Program-made: the position numbers and the translations under genes
From: Lumnitzera littorea
Lineage: Eukaryota; Streptophyta; Magnoliopsida; Myrtales; Combretaceae
Assembly (NCBI GenBank): GCA_024138015.1
Contig: JAMXBB010000004.1
Span: 105,816,527 to 105,880,526, forward strand
Direction of reading: 5' to 3'
DNA length: 64,000 bases
Shown here: positions 49,025 to 60,540 of the stretch, in pieces
Position numbering within the stretch: the first letter of the stretch is position 1
How the letters are laid out: each line of letters opens with the position of its first letter
Notes under the pieces: model-generated
Seen by the model: the letters and a program-made list of their open reading frames with translations, nothing else
Database searches by the model: none
Told to the model about the DNA's origin: nothing

Positions 49025-49660
49025 TAATTATAGAGATGTTCAAACATGTGATTGTTATCAAATGAAGCATAGATGTGAAGAATTAAAGAAAGAAAACGAT
49101 GCAATTACTTTAATGTAATCTTGATTTTACTTCCAGTTTTATATGAGATTTACAAATCTTGAAATGCATGGAAAATAATAATGTATTGTAATCATTATTA
49201 TTATCATCTCTTTTTGTGGCTTTACCTTGTATTGGTTAGTGTAAGTGCTTGTCTTCTCCATCTTTTTGAATTATTTTCTCCCTAATTTGCTTCTCTTTAG
49301 TTAGTTTCTTCAATATCTATACTATTTGAGAAAAAAAATTGACTATGTTGTAGTTCAAATAAGTAACCAAATGACGAGACTAAGTGGGAAACAATTGATA
49401 GAAAATGGAGATGTAGATTACATACATCTTGCCTCGAGCTTACTTCTAGATCATCACTGATAGAAGCAGTGCTAATTATAAGACATATTTAACTTTGAAT
49501 ATTTTTTATTCATTTCTCTATAACTTCAAGTTTTTTAGGGCATGGGTATTGAAATCAATAATGCATTAAAGTAATCATCGTTTTCATCTATATTTGATTC
49601 TTGACATCTATGTTCCACTTGACAACAATTGTATGTTTGAACATTATAGATGGGGGGGTT
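49025..49660. mobile_element. Foldback element with arms of about 100 bp
   Basis: 49025-49125 (from atagagatgttcaaacatg to ttactttaatg) and 49560-49660 are inverted copies. Shared words are atgttcaaacat, catagatgt.aagaat, aaaacgatg and attactttaatg. The loop is about 430 bp. Similarity stops abruptly outside the arms. It may be a non-autonomous DNA transposon; no target duplication was found. Confidence 0.6.
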
Positions 49661-50720
49661 TCATTGCAGTGGTCAATGTTCATGCGGTGTATGTCTTGTA
49701 TATGTAATGTGTGAGTTGCCAATATGTGACAATGACATGTAGAGAACTTAGAAAGAAAAGATAGGGATGAGGAGCAAGTGTTAACCAAAAGATTGATTTT
49801 CAATTTTGATGAGACAAAACTAAGACTACTTGAGTGATTAGTTCTTGAAATCGAATTTATCTTGTTTCCATCATATCACAAATAATTTACATCGACTAGT
49901 TCAAAACGTGCTTTAATGGATTATATATCAATATTTTGTTCTTTATAGTAGGTTTTTAAGCTGTAAGGGCTACCATCTAGATGCCATAGTGGTTAGCATT
50001 CAGTTGCTAGGTTAAAATTCTTCACTAAACTAAAACCTTGGCTATTAACTAGATGAGAGATTCAATAGCAATTGGACAACAACAACTCTAGCCTTCTCAA
50101 ACTTTCTGTAACTCCCAACATCTTTATTGGGATATGGATACTAGTGAAGATGATAACTATTCTTGCTATGGCATTCGATTAGTACCTTTGATAGTGTTTG
50201 GATAGTAAAGTTAAAAACTAGCTACTGGAAAGTTGATTTTGCATTAAATGAAGAGAGATGGATAAACTAATGGGTGAATTTGCCTCTAAGCTTATAACTA
50301 TTCCATTAATTGCATATTAGAGACACTTAATAGAGCTTCATTTCTAATATTAACTACTCTTGTCTTTTTCTCCATTAATTTTTTCATCACTTGTTCTTAA
50401 TTTGCAATATTTCATTAAAATAGTAAAAGTGTGTTTTAGTTGCTAATTTATTGAGTGTGTAAAATATTGTTGTAGGCTCTTGAACCATTATTTGATATAA
50501 GTGATGTGAAATCCTCAGTTAGAGGTATTACATGGCTGGAAATGCTTAGTCCTGACTCCACATCTAACTTGATGACTGCTTTCCCTAGTTCTAAGTGCCT
50601 TAGATTTAGTATTAGCACTTTAGAGGAATTGGTGAAGATAAGAGGCAACCCAAACTCCACATTAAGATCTCTAGCTTAATTTCATTATCTCTCTTTGTCT
50701 ATTTACAGCACATTTAGAGA
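49661..50720. other. Intergenic sequence
   Basis: No recognised gene. The frame 50448-50660 (minus, 70 codons) lies in somewhat more balanced sequence but has no identifiable domain. Confidence 0.35.
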
Positions 50721-51205
50721 AAAGATCATGACATCAAATTGACTAAGGTTTCTAATAGGATAAATTATTAATAAAATGAAAATATTCTTCAAGGTTTATA
50801 ACAATAGAATTTTATGGGATGTTATTGAAATGGGTCCTTTCAAAATAGAGAACAAAGAAGAAAAGCTTTACACTAATCACCATTGGAAAAAACTTAATTG
50901 GAATGAAATTGCTATGAATATCATGTATAGTATTTGAATTAAAATAAAAGTTGTGATCGTAGAAATGCTAAAGAAATATGAGATGAGCTTAAATGTACTT
51001 ACGAAGAAACATGTCATGTTAGATATGCTAAAATAAGTATTTTTTGTAATGAATTTGAAAACTTCAAAATGGAACATATGAAGCTACTAATGTAATGCAT
51101 AATAAGTTCATTAATATTATTAATCCTTATGAATTTGAAGCTATAGTATGTAAAGAAATGAATAAGACGATGACAAAAAGTTCTCTATTAATGTTAGAGA
51201 TAGTA
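50721..51205 (+). pseudogene. Copia element V gag fragment
   Basis: Broken plus-strand frames read MKIFFKVYNNRILWDVIEMG, LNWNEIAMNIMYSI and, in a neighbouring frame from about 50960, NAKEI-stop-DELKCTYEET followed by RYAKISIFCNEFENFKMEH. These are consecutive blocks of the copia UBN2-type gag domain. The fragment stops abruptly at about 51205 where minus-strand copia III begins, so the two are fused head-on. Confidence 0.7.
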
Positions 51206-51214
51206 TTGAAGAAA

Positions 51215-51381
51215 TGTGATGCGAAAAGAGTGAATCAATCCATTATTAGAACATAAAAGAGTTTATACATAGCAATCTAATGTGGCAAAACTACTATAAC
51301 TAACTAACGACTATACAAACTAACTCCAACCAAGCAAACTAAAGCCATGTGTAAAAATACATATACAAGTATAACTATCTA
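51215..51381 (-). repeat. 3' LTR of copia III (approximate)
   Basis: The polypurine tract (complement of the C/T run at 51382-51400, gaggggggg) marks its sense start. The region contains gaatcaatccattattag and ends near tgtgatgcg. There is no partner LTR, so the outer limit is uncertain. Confidence 0.5.
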
Positions 51382-51389
51382 CCCCCCCT

Positions 51390-52058
51390 CCCTCTCTTTT
51401 CAAGTTGAATTTTCCTGAGGACCCAACATGACCGAAATAAACTACAATGTATGCTAAGAAACTTGTTTGGTGAGGAAATCTACTAGTTGCAATCATGAAG
51501 GAACATGTAATATGTGAAGAAAGCCAGCAACTACTTGTTATCTAGTGAAATGTACATTAATGCTAATGTGATTTGTTTTACTATGCAAACAAGGATTACT
51601 TACAATTAGTTAAGCTACTTGATTGTTACAACACATTGTGATAGGAAAAGAAACATTAGTACCCAAATCCTTAAGGATATAAGCCACCCAAAGTGACTCC
51701 TTAGTAATTTAAGCCATACTACGATACTCAACCTCAACACTAAAAGTGGAAACGATCCTTTGTTTCTTTATTTTCCAAGAAACCAATGCCTTGCCTAGCA
51801 TCACACAATACCCACTAACAGAATGCTTATCAATATGACATAAACCCTAATCCGAATAATAGTATCTAAACAAAGTAAGAGTTCTCAATGGGATAGAAAA
51901 AGTCCTAAGAAATTGAACCCTTCAAGTATTGAAGGAGATGCAACACAACTTGCACATGAGTTCTTTGAGGAGAAGGGATGAACTGACTTAAGCGATGGAT
52001 TGCAAATGAGATGTCCAGTCGTGTTAAAGTCAAATACAAAAGCTAACTAACTAGGCGT
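51390..52058 (-). pseudogene. Copia III RNase H
   Basis: The minus strand reads KHSVSGYCVMLGKALVSWKI and then KKQRIVSTFSVEVEYRSMA, the copia RNase H block, with a stop after MA and a degraded N-terminal part. It joins across the nested LTR to 53558. Confidence 0.85.
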
Positions 52059-53557
52059 TGTTGAGTCTTATTTTTGTTATCCTTAATTTATTTTATACTA
52101 AGCTTAGTTCACTTAATATAAAATACTCGATGTAAAATTATGAAGAAAACATTTTTTTAAAAAAGATTCTAAACAATAATTTAGGAGTTACTAACTAATA
52201 AAACTGGTAAAAATAAGATTGGTGTTTTTTGGGTAGAAAAAACCCTAATAAGGTCATTGGCCTTAAAATTTTGTAAAAAAATATTTTTTTTAGAAAAAAT
52301 TAACTAAAAACCTAGATTTAGGGGTTGACCTATTAAGATATTAGTTACCATATAAAAATTAACAAAAAAAAAAAAACTAATTAATAGGTCTTAATTTTTA
52401 TAATTTTTCTAAAGATGCAGAAATATGTAAAAATGTACGAAATGCATGAGAAATGATTTTTTTTATTACAAATTTTCCTAAAAAACAAAACAAAAATTTT
52501 TAAATTTTATGGTTGAATCGAAAGTGTTTGTATATCCAATAGTAGAGATTAAACCAATATAGTTATATTTTTTTAGAAAATTTTAGTAGGTTAACAAATT
52601 TTATTTATGAAAATAGGGTAAATTTACGTTTTTTTAACTAATTTATTTTTATTAAGAAAAATCTATAAAAAAGCTTAATTTTTATTGCCAATTTAAAAAA
52701 TTAAGGATAAGCGAGTAATCTTACTATATAAGTTGCACCCATGGATGAAGCTTTTAAATTCATGTGACTTTATCACATCCCTTATTAATGATTTTTTGAA
52801 TAATTCTTTGTAATATTTGACCTTTTCATTGATGATTTTATAAGATTTGTACCAAATTCATAAAAAAAAAAAAAAAATAGAGATTCGATAAAAATCGAGT
52901 CAGATTCGCATTGGCCCTACTGCCACCTTCATTTTTGCATCTATTGTTGGGGAAGAAGATCCCCATGTGCTTGTCACGTGACTGGGGAAAAAGGGCAAAC
53001 TTATTGCAGGTGTGCGGGCCTGGGGGATCAATCTAGTGATCTTCTGCTTCCATTAAAATGCGCTACCCAACCGTGCTATGCTAAGATTCTTGTCTATATG
53101 CACTTAAATTCTATTTAAACCAACCCAACTTTAAATTGTGCTTTTAATCCCCAAAATTAATTTGACCCAATTTATTTTATAAATTACCCTAATATTCCTA
53201 CTACAATTAAATATACATGCTAAAGGATAAATAAATTTTGAGTCTTATTTTAACTAGTCCAATTAAAGTATTATTTTTTTAAGTTGGACAAAATCCACTT
53301 TGTAAGCTTAAATATTTTATTGAACTTTTCTAAAAAATAGTTTTGCACAATTTTTTGTTTAAAGATTCTAGGTTTATTAAATTACATGTATATTTTCAAC
53401 TATTGTTTGATCCGATTTTAAATGACCAACTAACTCAACTTTGGTACTTTGGACACTTTGTATATTTTAATTTTTCAATTTTTTTTTGTATTTTTTTTTT
53501 TTTTTGTAAATCTAGCCCAAAATGAATAAATAGGTAGACAAATATGGAGCGTCTACA
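52059..53557 (+). mobile_element. Solo LTR, family 2 copy 2 (1,499 bp), nested in copia III
   Basis: Starts TGTTGAGTCTTATTTTT and ends gagcgtctaca. The flanks are ggcgt (52054-52058) and agcat (53558-53562): a 5-bp target duplication with two G-to-A changes. In copia II the homologous site reads aacaagacgtctatag (about 29125-29140), and joining the flanks here (aactaggcgt + ctataaaa) restores it. Orientation is taken to be the same as the 14389-16409 copy. No internal coding sequence. Confidence 0.75.
53030..53092 (-). other. tRNA-like promoter boxes inside the family 2 LTR
   Basis: The minus strand reads tagcacggttgggtagcgca and, about 35 bases on, agattgatcccccagg. These approximate the pol III A box and B box of a tRNA-derived SINE head. 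An A run on the plus strand (52861-52877) lies about 160 bp away. The match is partial; it could be ordinary LTR sequence. Confidence 0.3.
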
Positions 53558-54500
53558 AGCATCTATAAAAAGAAGCATCAAGCAATAACTCCTTTCTAGT
53601 ATTATCAAGCTTTGTACCTAAAGGAAGAGGAGCAATAGTTGGTTTGGATGTAGTTAAACTAGCATCCATGAGTAAATTAAGAACAAACTTTTGCTAGTTT
53701 ATAAGCAAACCAAAACCAGTGTGACAAAGTTCTAAACTTAAGAAAAACTGAGTGTATCCCAAATCTTTGATTGTAAATGTGGAATGAAGAGTAGCCTTAA
53801 TATAAAAAATGGAAGCTTCATATGTGCTTGTCAACAACATTTCATCAACATATAACAAGACTACAAGAAAAGAATTCCCAACGACCTTAGTGAAAAGTGA
53901 ATAATTACTTTTCAATTTTATAAATCCTTGATCAATAAGAAACTGAGAAATTTCTATATTCCATTGGCGTGAAGCTTATTTCAAGCCATATAAAGAATTT
54001 TTAAGGCAATAAACTTCATTAGATTTAGCTTTAGTATAGCCTAAAGGAGGTAGTATATAAATTTCTTCATCAATATGCCTATGAAGGAAGACATTATTAA
54101 CGTCAATTTGATGAATTGGCTACCTTTTAGCTGCTACAATTGCTAGTAAAATACGAATAGTCCCAAGTTTAGCAACCAGAGAGAATGTATCTGTGTAATC
54201 TTCTCCCTCTACTTGGGTATATCCTTTAACAACTAACCTTGCCTTATAATGTTCAACCCTATCATTGAGTTTATATTTAACTTTATAAACTCATTGAAAT
54301 CCAACCGCTTTCTTTCCTTTAGGAAAAATGGTAAGATCTCATGTTTCATTCCTTTATAAAGCATCCAATTTAGCATTTATAGCATCAATCCACTCTTTAT
54401 GTTTAATTGCTTGAGAATAGAAAGATGATTCAGGGATAGTCAAGACATTTTCCATAGAAGCTATATAATTGGGTGGTAAATCATGAAAAGAATGTAAAGG
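53558..54500 (-). pseudogene. Copia III reverse transcriptase
   Basis: The minus frame 53694-53915 has FLVVLLYVDEMLL, with the RT catalytic motif YVDD changed to YVDE (complement of 53841-53852), then FTIKDLGYTQFFLSLEL. Upstream, broken frames hold the NNVFLHR-like and WVYKVKYKLNDRVEHY-like blocks (54080-54300). Confidence 0.88.
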
Positions 54501-55725
54501 AAACAAATGGTACAAAGGAGAATGAGAATAACTAGTAATAGATAAAGTAATATATTGTACAGCATGAACATATTTATTCAACCATTGAGCAGAACATCGT
54601 GCTCTAATAGAGTGTCTAGTTTCTAGTAATTGTATAGAATGTTTAACAACATTATAAGAATTAGCACTAGAGGTATTAGTATTATGCGGCAACAAAGAAG
54701 AATTAGAAACAGTTGTATCAAGACAAGGATGCAACTTAATGTCTTGAAATAGAAGATGGCCATGTGAAGGTGTATTAGTTGAGTCATGAACAAAACTTAA
54801 TGCATTATCCTTAAAAGGAAAAGCATCTTGATAAAAGAAGACATCATGACTCATAAAGATGTGTTTGCTATAAAGATCAAACAATTTTTATCCTTTATGT
54901 CCTTAAATGTGGCCTACAAGTATAGATTTAGTGCCTTTAAGATCCAATTTATCACAATGAGAAATGTGATTAGATGTAAAACATAAACAACCAACGTTTC
55001 TTTAATGTGTATAATCCAGTTTCTCGATCATTGTATGTTGATGTATGATTCCAAGACTATCAAACAAGGACTTGCAATTAAAGGATATAAATTTTGATCC
55101 ATTGTTGGAATGAACAAATTTAAGGTGTCATAATAGTGATTCTTAACATAACAAACGAATGCAGTAAGAATAGAAGAAATTTAAGACTTATTATTAAGTA
55201 TATAAGTCTAAGTATATCAGCTAAAATCATTTAAAATAGTAAGGAAATAATTAGCACCACTAATAGAGATACTGTAATATGCCCCTCCATACATCCATGT
55301 ACAGTAAATGAAAAGGAAAAGGGGACTTATTCTAACTTCTAGGAAAGGACAAATAGTGTGCCTTTGCCAAATGGCAAACATCATAAACTAATCCACTAGT
55401 ATCATAGCCAACAGAAACACCCAAATGTTGTAACAAAGAAAAGGATACATGACCCAGCCTTGCATGAAGCAAGTGAACATTATTAGACTAATTAAAAGAG
55501 GAAATAGATTGACTAATAATTATTTCACTACTAGTAGCACATGAAACATTAGCTTTCATATCTAATATGTATAAGTTGAACTTAGCTTAAGCTTATGTAA
55601 CAACTTTGCTAGTTCTTGAATCTTGAAAAAGACGAGGTAGAAGAAAATAGCATGGTTATGTTTTGGTCATCGAGAAGCTTACCCATTGATAAGGGATTAT
55701 GATTAAAACCTGGTACAAGAAGAAC
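54501..55725 (-). pseudogene. Copia III integrase and protease end
   Basis: The minus frame 54354-54884 starts FDLYSKHIFMSHDVFFYQDA, the integrase C-terminal block, and runs to WIDAINAKLDAL at the RT start. Degraded integrase core follows to about 55500. At about 55715-55670 the complement gives PGFNHNPLSMGKLL, the block just after protease. Beyond this, homology stops. Confidence 0.8.
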
Positions 55726-56150
55726 TTAATGTAGTGTTATATTTAGGTTTTATGTAGCAAGTGCTTACTGTAAGTAACATATTTGATACTATCATTAGGT
55801 AATTTCGTGAGTATTCGATTCTTATGATAGACTTATCTATTGGGTTGAACCGGTTCGGAATTGGCTCAGAAGGCCAATTTATAGGTTGACAAATGCTTAA
55901 ACAAGGACTGGCCCATGGGGGTACAGTCCTGGGTGGGTTCACATGAACCAGTGGTTCAGGATCGGTTTATATGTTCCTTAAACCATAAATTTATTTTTCG
56001 TGTTTTTCCTTTTTCACTTTATATTAGCTACCTTGCTCTCTTCTTTTGTGAATTAGAAATTTAAATTTCTAGACAATTCTTTTTTTCAGATTCGCAAAAT
56101 AATTTAGTTGGTGTGAGTGTCCAACCTCAAATTACAAGATTAAAATACAA
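55726..56150. repeat. Transposon-like sequence with ggttcgg words
   Basis: 55840-55975 has ttgaaccggttcgg, gaaccagtggttcagg and ggatcggttt, short alternating words like the subterminal repeats of hAT-type elements. No defined ends. Confidence 0.3.
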
Positions 56151-58290
56151 TGTTACTAAAAATTTCACTATCACTAAAGTTAGTCTCTTACAAGCAATCA
56201 AGAGGGGGTAAATTGATTGCTTAGTAATAGTTCAATCTTTTATGGAAATAAAAATCTCCTTTTGATTACTTGTTTTGATGGCTTTAGGTTTTAATAAAAA
56301 TAAAGGGCAAACAAATAATTAAACAAGCAAATAAAAGAGAGAAGGTTTAAGAAGATCAAGTAAAATATTTACAGAGGTTCCTCCTTATAAGTTAGTCTTC
56401 TCTTTCAACTCCACTTGTTAGGGCTTGTTAGGAATTTAGTCTTCTATACTAGTTATTCCTTTATTTTTCAGTATCAATTGAAGAGTTTATAATACAATTA
56501 CCAAGGCTATAGTTGAAACAACTCTGCTTCCCTAGCTCATACACAAGCTATAACAAATCTGATGTAATCACTCTTTGCTATCAAGTATAAAGGAGTTTAA
56601 AACTGAATGAGGAAGTACAAAGAAATATCCTCTAAATTTTGCACAAGAAAAGCTTTTAAGTTTCTTGAGCAAGCTTCTAAGCTACAATATAGAATGTATA
56701 AATTAGCTCAAATGTATTGGTAGAATATTGAAGCTGTAAGTAGTTCGAGCTCTTCTCCATTGGTCTTCCAGTGCCTTGGTAGCTGGTTTTTTAAATACTC
56801 GTAAAATCTCCCCAAGGATTAATAAGATATTTTCCTCTATTGAATTATGACATCGAGAAGAAGTAGGAAGGTGTCTTTTTTGAAAATTCTTTGAATAAAT
56901 CTTTTAGTTCTTCTAATACTTCGAAATGGCTTCCACAATATTTGGCTTACTTTTGAATTTGAAAACTTGAATGGAACCTAAATAATATCCCTTGATACTT
57001 CCACATAATCTTCTTTTGAAATTCGTCTAAATTCAAAAGCTCCCATTTTTTTTTTTTTTAATGATATACTTTACCAAATCCTCCCACTTGATTTGAATAT
57101 AAAATTCCATAAAGATATCTTCGTATCAGCTCTAGATAATATCCACTCCATATCCTTATCTTTTTAATTAAACTTAAAAAAGGTATCCTGGATATTTCTC
57201 TCGTAAAGAAACTGAAGTCGATCACGGTAAAGAAACTTCACAAATGGAGATTAAAACCAAAACTTCTTGTTGCCATATTAAAATAAATACTGATCCGTTG
57301 CCACGTGATAAACTTGATGAAGAAATGTTGGTTACTAATCATGTCATTGCTGCCACGTAAAAGACCTTTGGAGATCACTTCCAGCTGCTATGTAAATTCA
57401 TGTCCACGTTAATGTAATTGACATGCCGCCCTTTAAATAACAATCACAAATTGGACTAGGTTCTTCAATGCCGCGTTGGACCATGAACTTTTCATATTGG
57501 ATATTATATATAATTTAATCAGCTGCAATGCCCCTTCAATTTGAAAGTCGATTTCGATAATCTTAAAAAGCCATCCACATAAATCATCAATCCCACCGTC
57601 CAACTATTGTCCATGCCATATGGATGACAGAAAGTAACCCGCTAAATAAAGTATATTGAAGACTTGTGATGATGACCTTAATTCCAATGCTTCCATGAAA
57701 AATATCTGAATACCAATATGATTTGAATTTGCCGAGCACTTGATCAATATAGTCAAATAATATTTTTCCAATACTTCTTCTGACTTCCATAAGTTTATTC
57801 CTGGAAAAAGTAATCCAACTTACAATGCAACGGAGTCAAATATATTCAACTAGTGGAATTAGACTTTGATTTGCAAAACAAACATATTATGTAAATAACA
57901 ATATTTCTAACTACTTTCAGCAAGCTTCTAAATCTGTTTTTATGTTCCTGCAGTTTTCTTATTTGCATCATATGCTTTCTGATACTGCTTTTGTTTATGT
58001 TTCTATCTTTCTGCAAATGCTTCAAATATTCTTTAATAAACTTTTCATACATGTTTTATTATTATCAAAACTAAAGTAAAAGACTTAACAACTAAAATTA
58101 CAAATTACAAAATTTACTATTTCGGAATATCTTATCTGAACGAAAAACTAAACTACAATATAACTGAAATTGTAAATTACAAAATTTAATTTGTAGGAGC
58201 ACATGCACATTGACCAAACAGGAAAGTAAATTATAATATCATAATAACATAAAAGAACTAGTTCATACATGAAGAAATCAGTGGTAGTAT
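56151..58290. repeat. Probable LTR-type non-coding repeat
   Basis: The wording near 56200 (caatcaagagggggtaaattgattgc) and 56340-56400 (atttacagaggttcctcc) resembles the leader found in many plant SIRE/Maximus-type LTRs, and 57290-57420 contains several 'gccacgt' words. No ends, partner or coding domain. The minus frames at 57587-57790 and 57846-58052 are not recognised. Confidence 0.3.
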
Positions 58291-58299
58291 GGAACTTTT

Positions 58300-58450
58300 T
58301 TTTACTTTTTTTTTTAAGGTCATCCTCTATTAGCTAGAATTAAACCACCGTAGTTTAGTATGATTTTTTAAAAAATCTTTAATGTATTGATCAATTTTAA
58401 ATAAAAAAAAAACATTACGTTTACATAATTATTCATTTGATTTTTGTAAG
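58300..58450 (+). repeat. Family 2 LTR fragment
   Basis: Contains agaattaaaccaccgtagt, aatctttaatgtattgatc and acattacgtttac. These match 14815-14890 (gattagacgatcgtagttc, ctttaatgtgttgattgat, gatttacgttc) and, more weakly, 52541-52640. Confidence 0.45.
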
Positions 58451-59023
58451 AAAAAACTTAAATATATATATTTTTAAATTTATGTGTCTAAACTGGTGGG
58501 TTTAATAGCTAATTCATGAGCTTACAAAACCAATGGGTTTTTATTATTAAACCACTAAGGCCCTTAAAGCTTGGTGATTCACTACACGGTTTAAGCCCGC
58601 TATTTTAGTTCGTTGATTCGTTAGGCTTACAAATATTAGAATTGTTACATCTTTTAAATAAATTATGTTTACCATTTAACTAGAATAGAAAACATGTTTT
58701 TTTTTTTTTTGATGAAATATAGATAGTACTTTCAAATTTTTTATTCATATTTTTAATATTTTTTATTATTTTAATTATGAGAGAGCGAATCAATTATAAG
58801 CTAGCAAAGCTAGCTTCTCGAGTCATATTTGAATTGTATGAATCAAGCTAAATCATATACTTCATTTCTTTTAGGTATGCAAAACCTTTCTTTTGATTAA
58901 TACTTATATTACATTGATTGCTTGAGTAGCTCTTTGGTTTATGTAAACAAAAGCTACTCGAGAATCTTTTTATTTTCATCTACCGGTTCATAAGTCTCAC
59001 AACAAGCTCCATTTTTCAAATAT
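58451..59023. other. AT-rich intergenic sequence
   Basis: No gene recognised. A small palindrome (aagctagcaaagctagctt) is at about 58799. Confidence 0.4.
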
Positions 59024-59935
59024 CACTATAAGAAATTTAAGCTATTATCATGAAATAGTGCTGTAAAATACCATTTTGTGTCTTTTTTTTTTTTTACCTA
59101 ATGCAACAAGTTAATATTATAAAAGGTATATAATTTTTTTTAACTATTGCGTACATTTGGTTGCATAAATATAAAATTGAAAGAAATTATTGTTTATAAC
59201 CAGATGATATTAATAACAAATAGGTATATAAGATCTAGAGTCAAGTGATTTGATGGGTGAGAATGAAGTGCTAAACATAATTTATTAAGGATTTAACTAT
59301 TCAAATGCTTTTTATTTACTAAATAAATTTATGGTTTTCTTGAAAAATCTATAGGATATGATTTCAATTTCTATAAATATGTGTAAATATAATTTTTTAA
59401 AGAGTCACATTTTCTTGCATAAAGTTATGTATTAATTAGAAGATATCCATAAGATATTGATTATAATTTTTATAAATATGTAAAATATTTTTAGAGATTT
59501 GTGTCCTATGAATTTACACTACAAGAAATGAAAGTTTTAATAATGAAATACTATGACCAAATACCTTTTTATAGTAATTTTTTTCCTCTAATGTTATGAG
59601 TTAGTAATTGGAAAAACAATGTCTAAATTTTTTTTTTTCCTATTTAAAAAAAATTTTGTGGTCAAATACTTTTTTGTAGTTTATGATTATTTATTATCGT
59701 ATATAACTATTTATTGTTAATTACTTGTACTTATAAAAAATTTTGTCTTTAAATTTTATATTATTCATGTAATTTTATCCGTGCTTTTCTATGGAATAAA
59801 ATGTCATTGCAATAGTTAAAAAAAAATTATATACTATTTTAGTAGTGATTAACTCGTTACATTAAGAAATGAAAAATAAAAAAAATGGTATTTTGCTGCA
59901 ATATTTCACTACTATAACTTGAATTTCTTGTAATG
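59024..59935. mobile_element. CACTA-type non-autonomous element (912 bp)
   Basis: The left end is CACTATAAGAAATTTAAG; the right end, read inverted, is CATTACAAGAAATTCAAG. These are variants of the CACTACAAGAAA terminus of En/Spm elements. Subterminal arms of about 140 bp (59024-59160 and about 59795-59935) are inverted copies sharing aaaataccattt, caagttaat/cgagttaat, gtatataatttttttt and aactattgc. A third terminus, CACTACAAGAAATG, lies inside at 59517, so a related second element or fragment is embedded. No transposase. The 3-bp flanks (tat, aga) do not match. Confidence 0.7.
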
Positions 59936-60318
59936 AGAACACTTTTATAAATTGACTATTTTCTATGAAATTGAATAATTAAATAGATAACAAAGACCAT
60001 TATGTATATGTTTAAGAAATCCTTGTGAAAATAATATTAAAATTATGTGTTGTTAGTTGTTACTTGCTATGTTGTTTAAAACTGAATGTCCAAATATTAA
60101 AAGTGGGAGGCTAACTAAAATTAGGGCATGGAAAAGGAAAATGTATAACAATTTGAACAAGTAAAATATAGGTGATTTGTTATGTGAATTTTAGGTGGAA
60201 TATCTTCCTTCATCATGTAACTAATTAATCGCAAAAATTGCAGAGAAAATCGGCCTAAATCATGACAAGTTAAGCCTACCTATCATTTTAGGGTTTCTCA
60301 TCATTTTAACTCAACCAA
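59936..60318. other. Upstream region of the 60541-62638 gene
   Basis: AT-rich, no coding signal. It ends at a TATA-like motif and an (AG)n tract. Confidence 0.4.
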
Positions 60319-60319
60319 A

Positions 60320-60328
60320 TATATATAG
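60320..60328 (+). promoter_or_regulatory. Candidate TATA box
   Basis: tatatatag followed by an AG repeat (60327-60340). From here to 60540 there is no ATG, as expected of a 5' leader; the first ATG is at 60541. Confidence 0.45.
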
Positions 60329-60540
60329 AGAGAGAGAGAAAACTGCCTTAACCCTAACTCACCAAATCTACCAGAAATTCATTCTACCACAAATTTGCAA
60401 CAAAAATTGGATACTAAAACTCAACAAACTGGAAAAGACTTGCCTAAAGTTCCTCCCAAAAAACTAAAAAAGCATTCTCCATTTGCTTGGTTAAAATTGA
60501 AGAATTTACAATTTTGCTGGTCTCTTATTCCTAATTCTCG

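Larger units (their letters stand above)
51215..55725 (-). mobile_element. Copia element III, 5'-truncated, carrying a nested LTR
   Basis: Minus-strand integrase, RT and RNase H end in a 3' LTR at the left. Gag, primer site and 5' LTR are missing; the coding similarity stops at about 55725 inside the protease. The family 2 LTR at 52059-53557 splits it. Net of that, about 3.0 kb remain. Confidence 0.85.
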
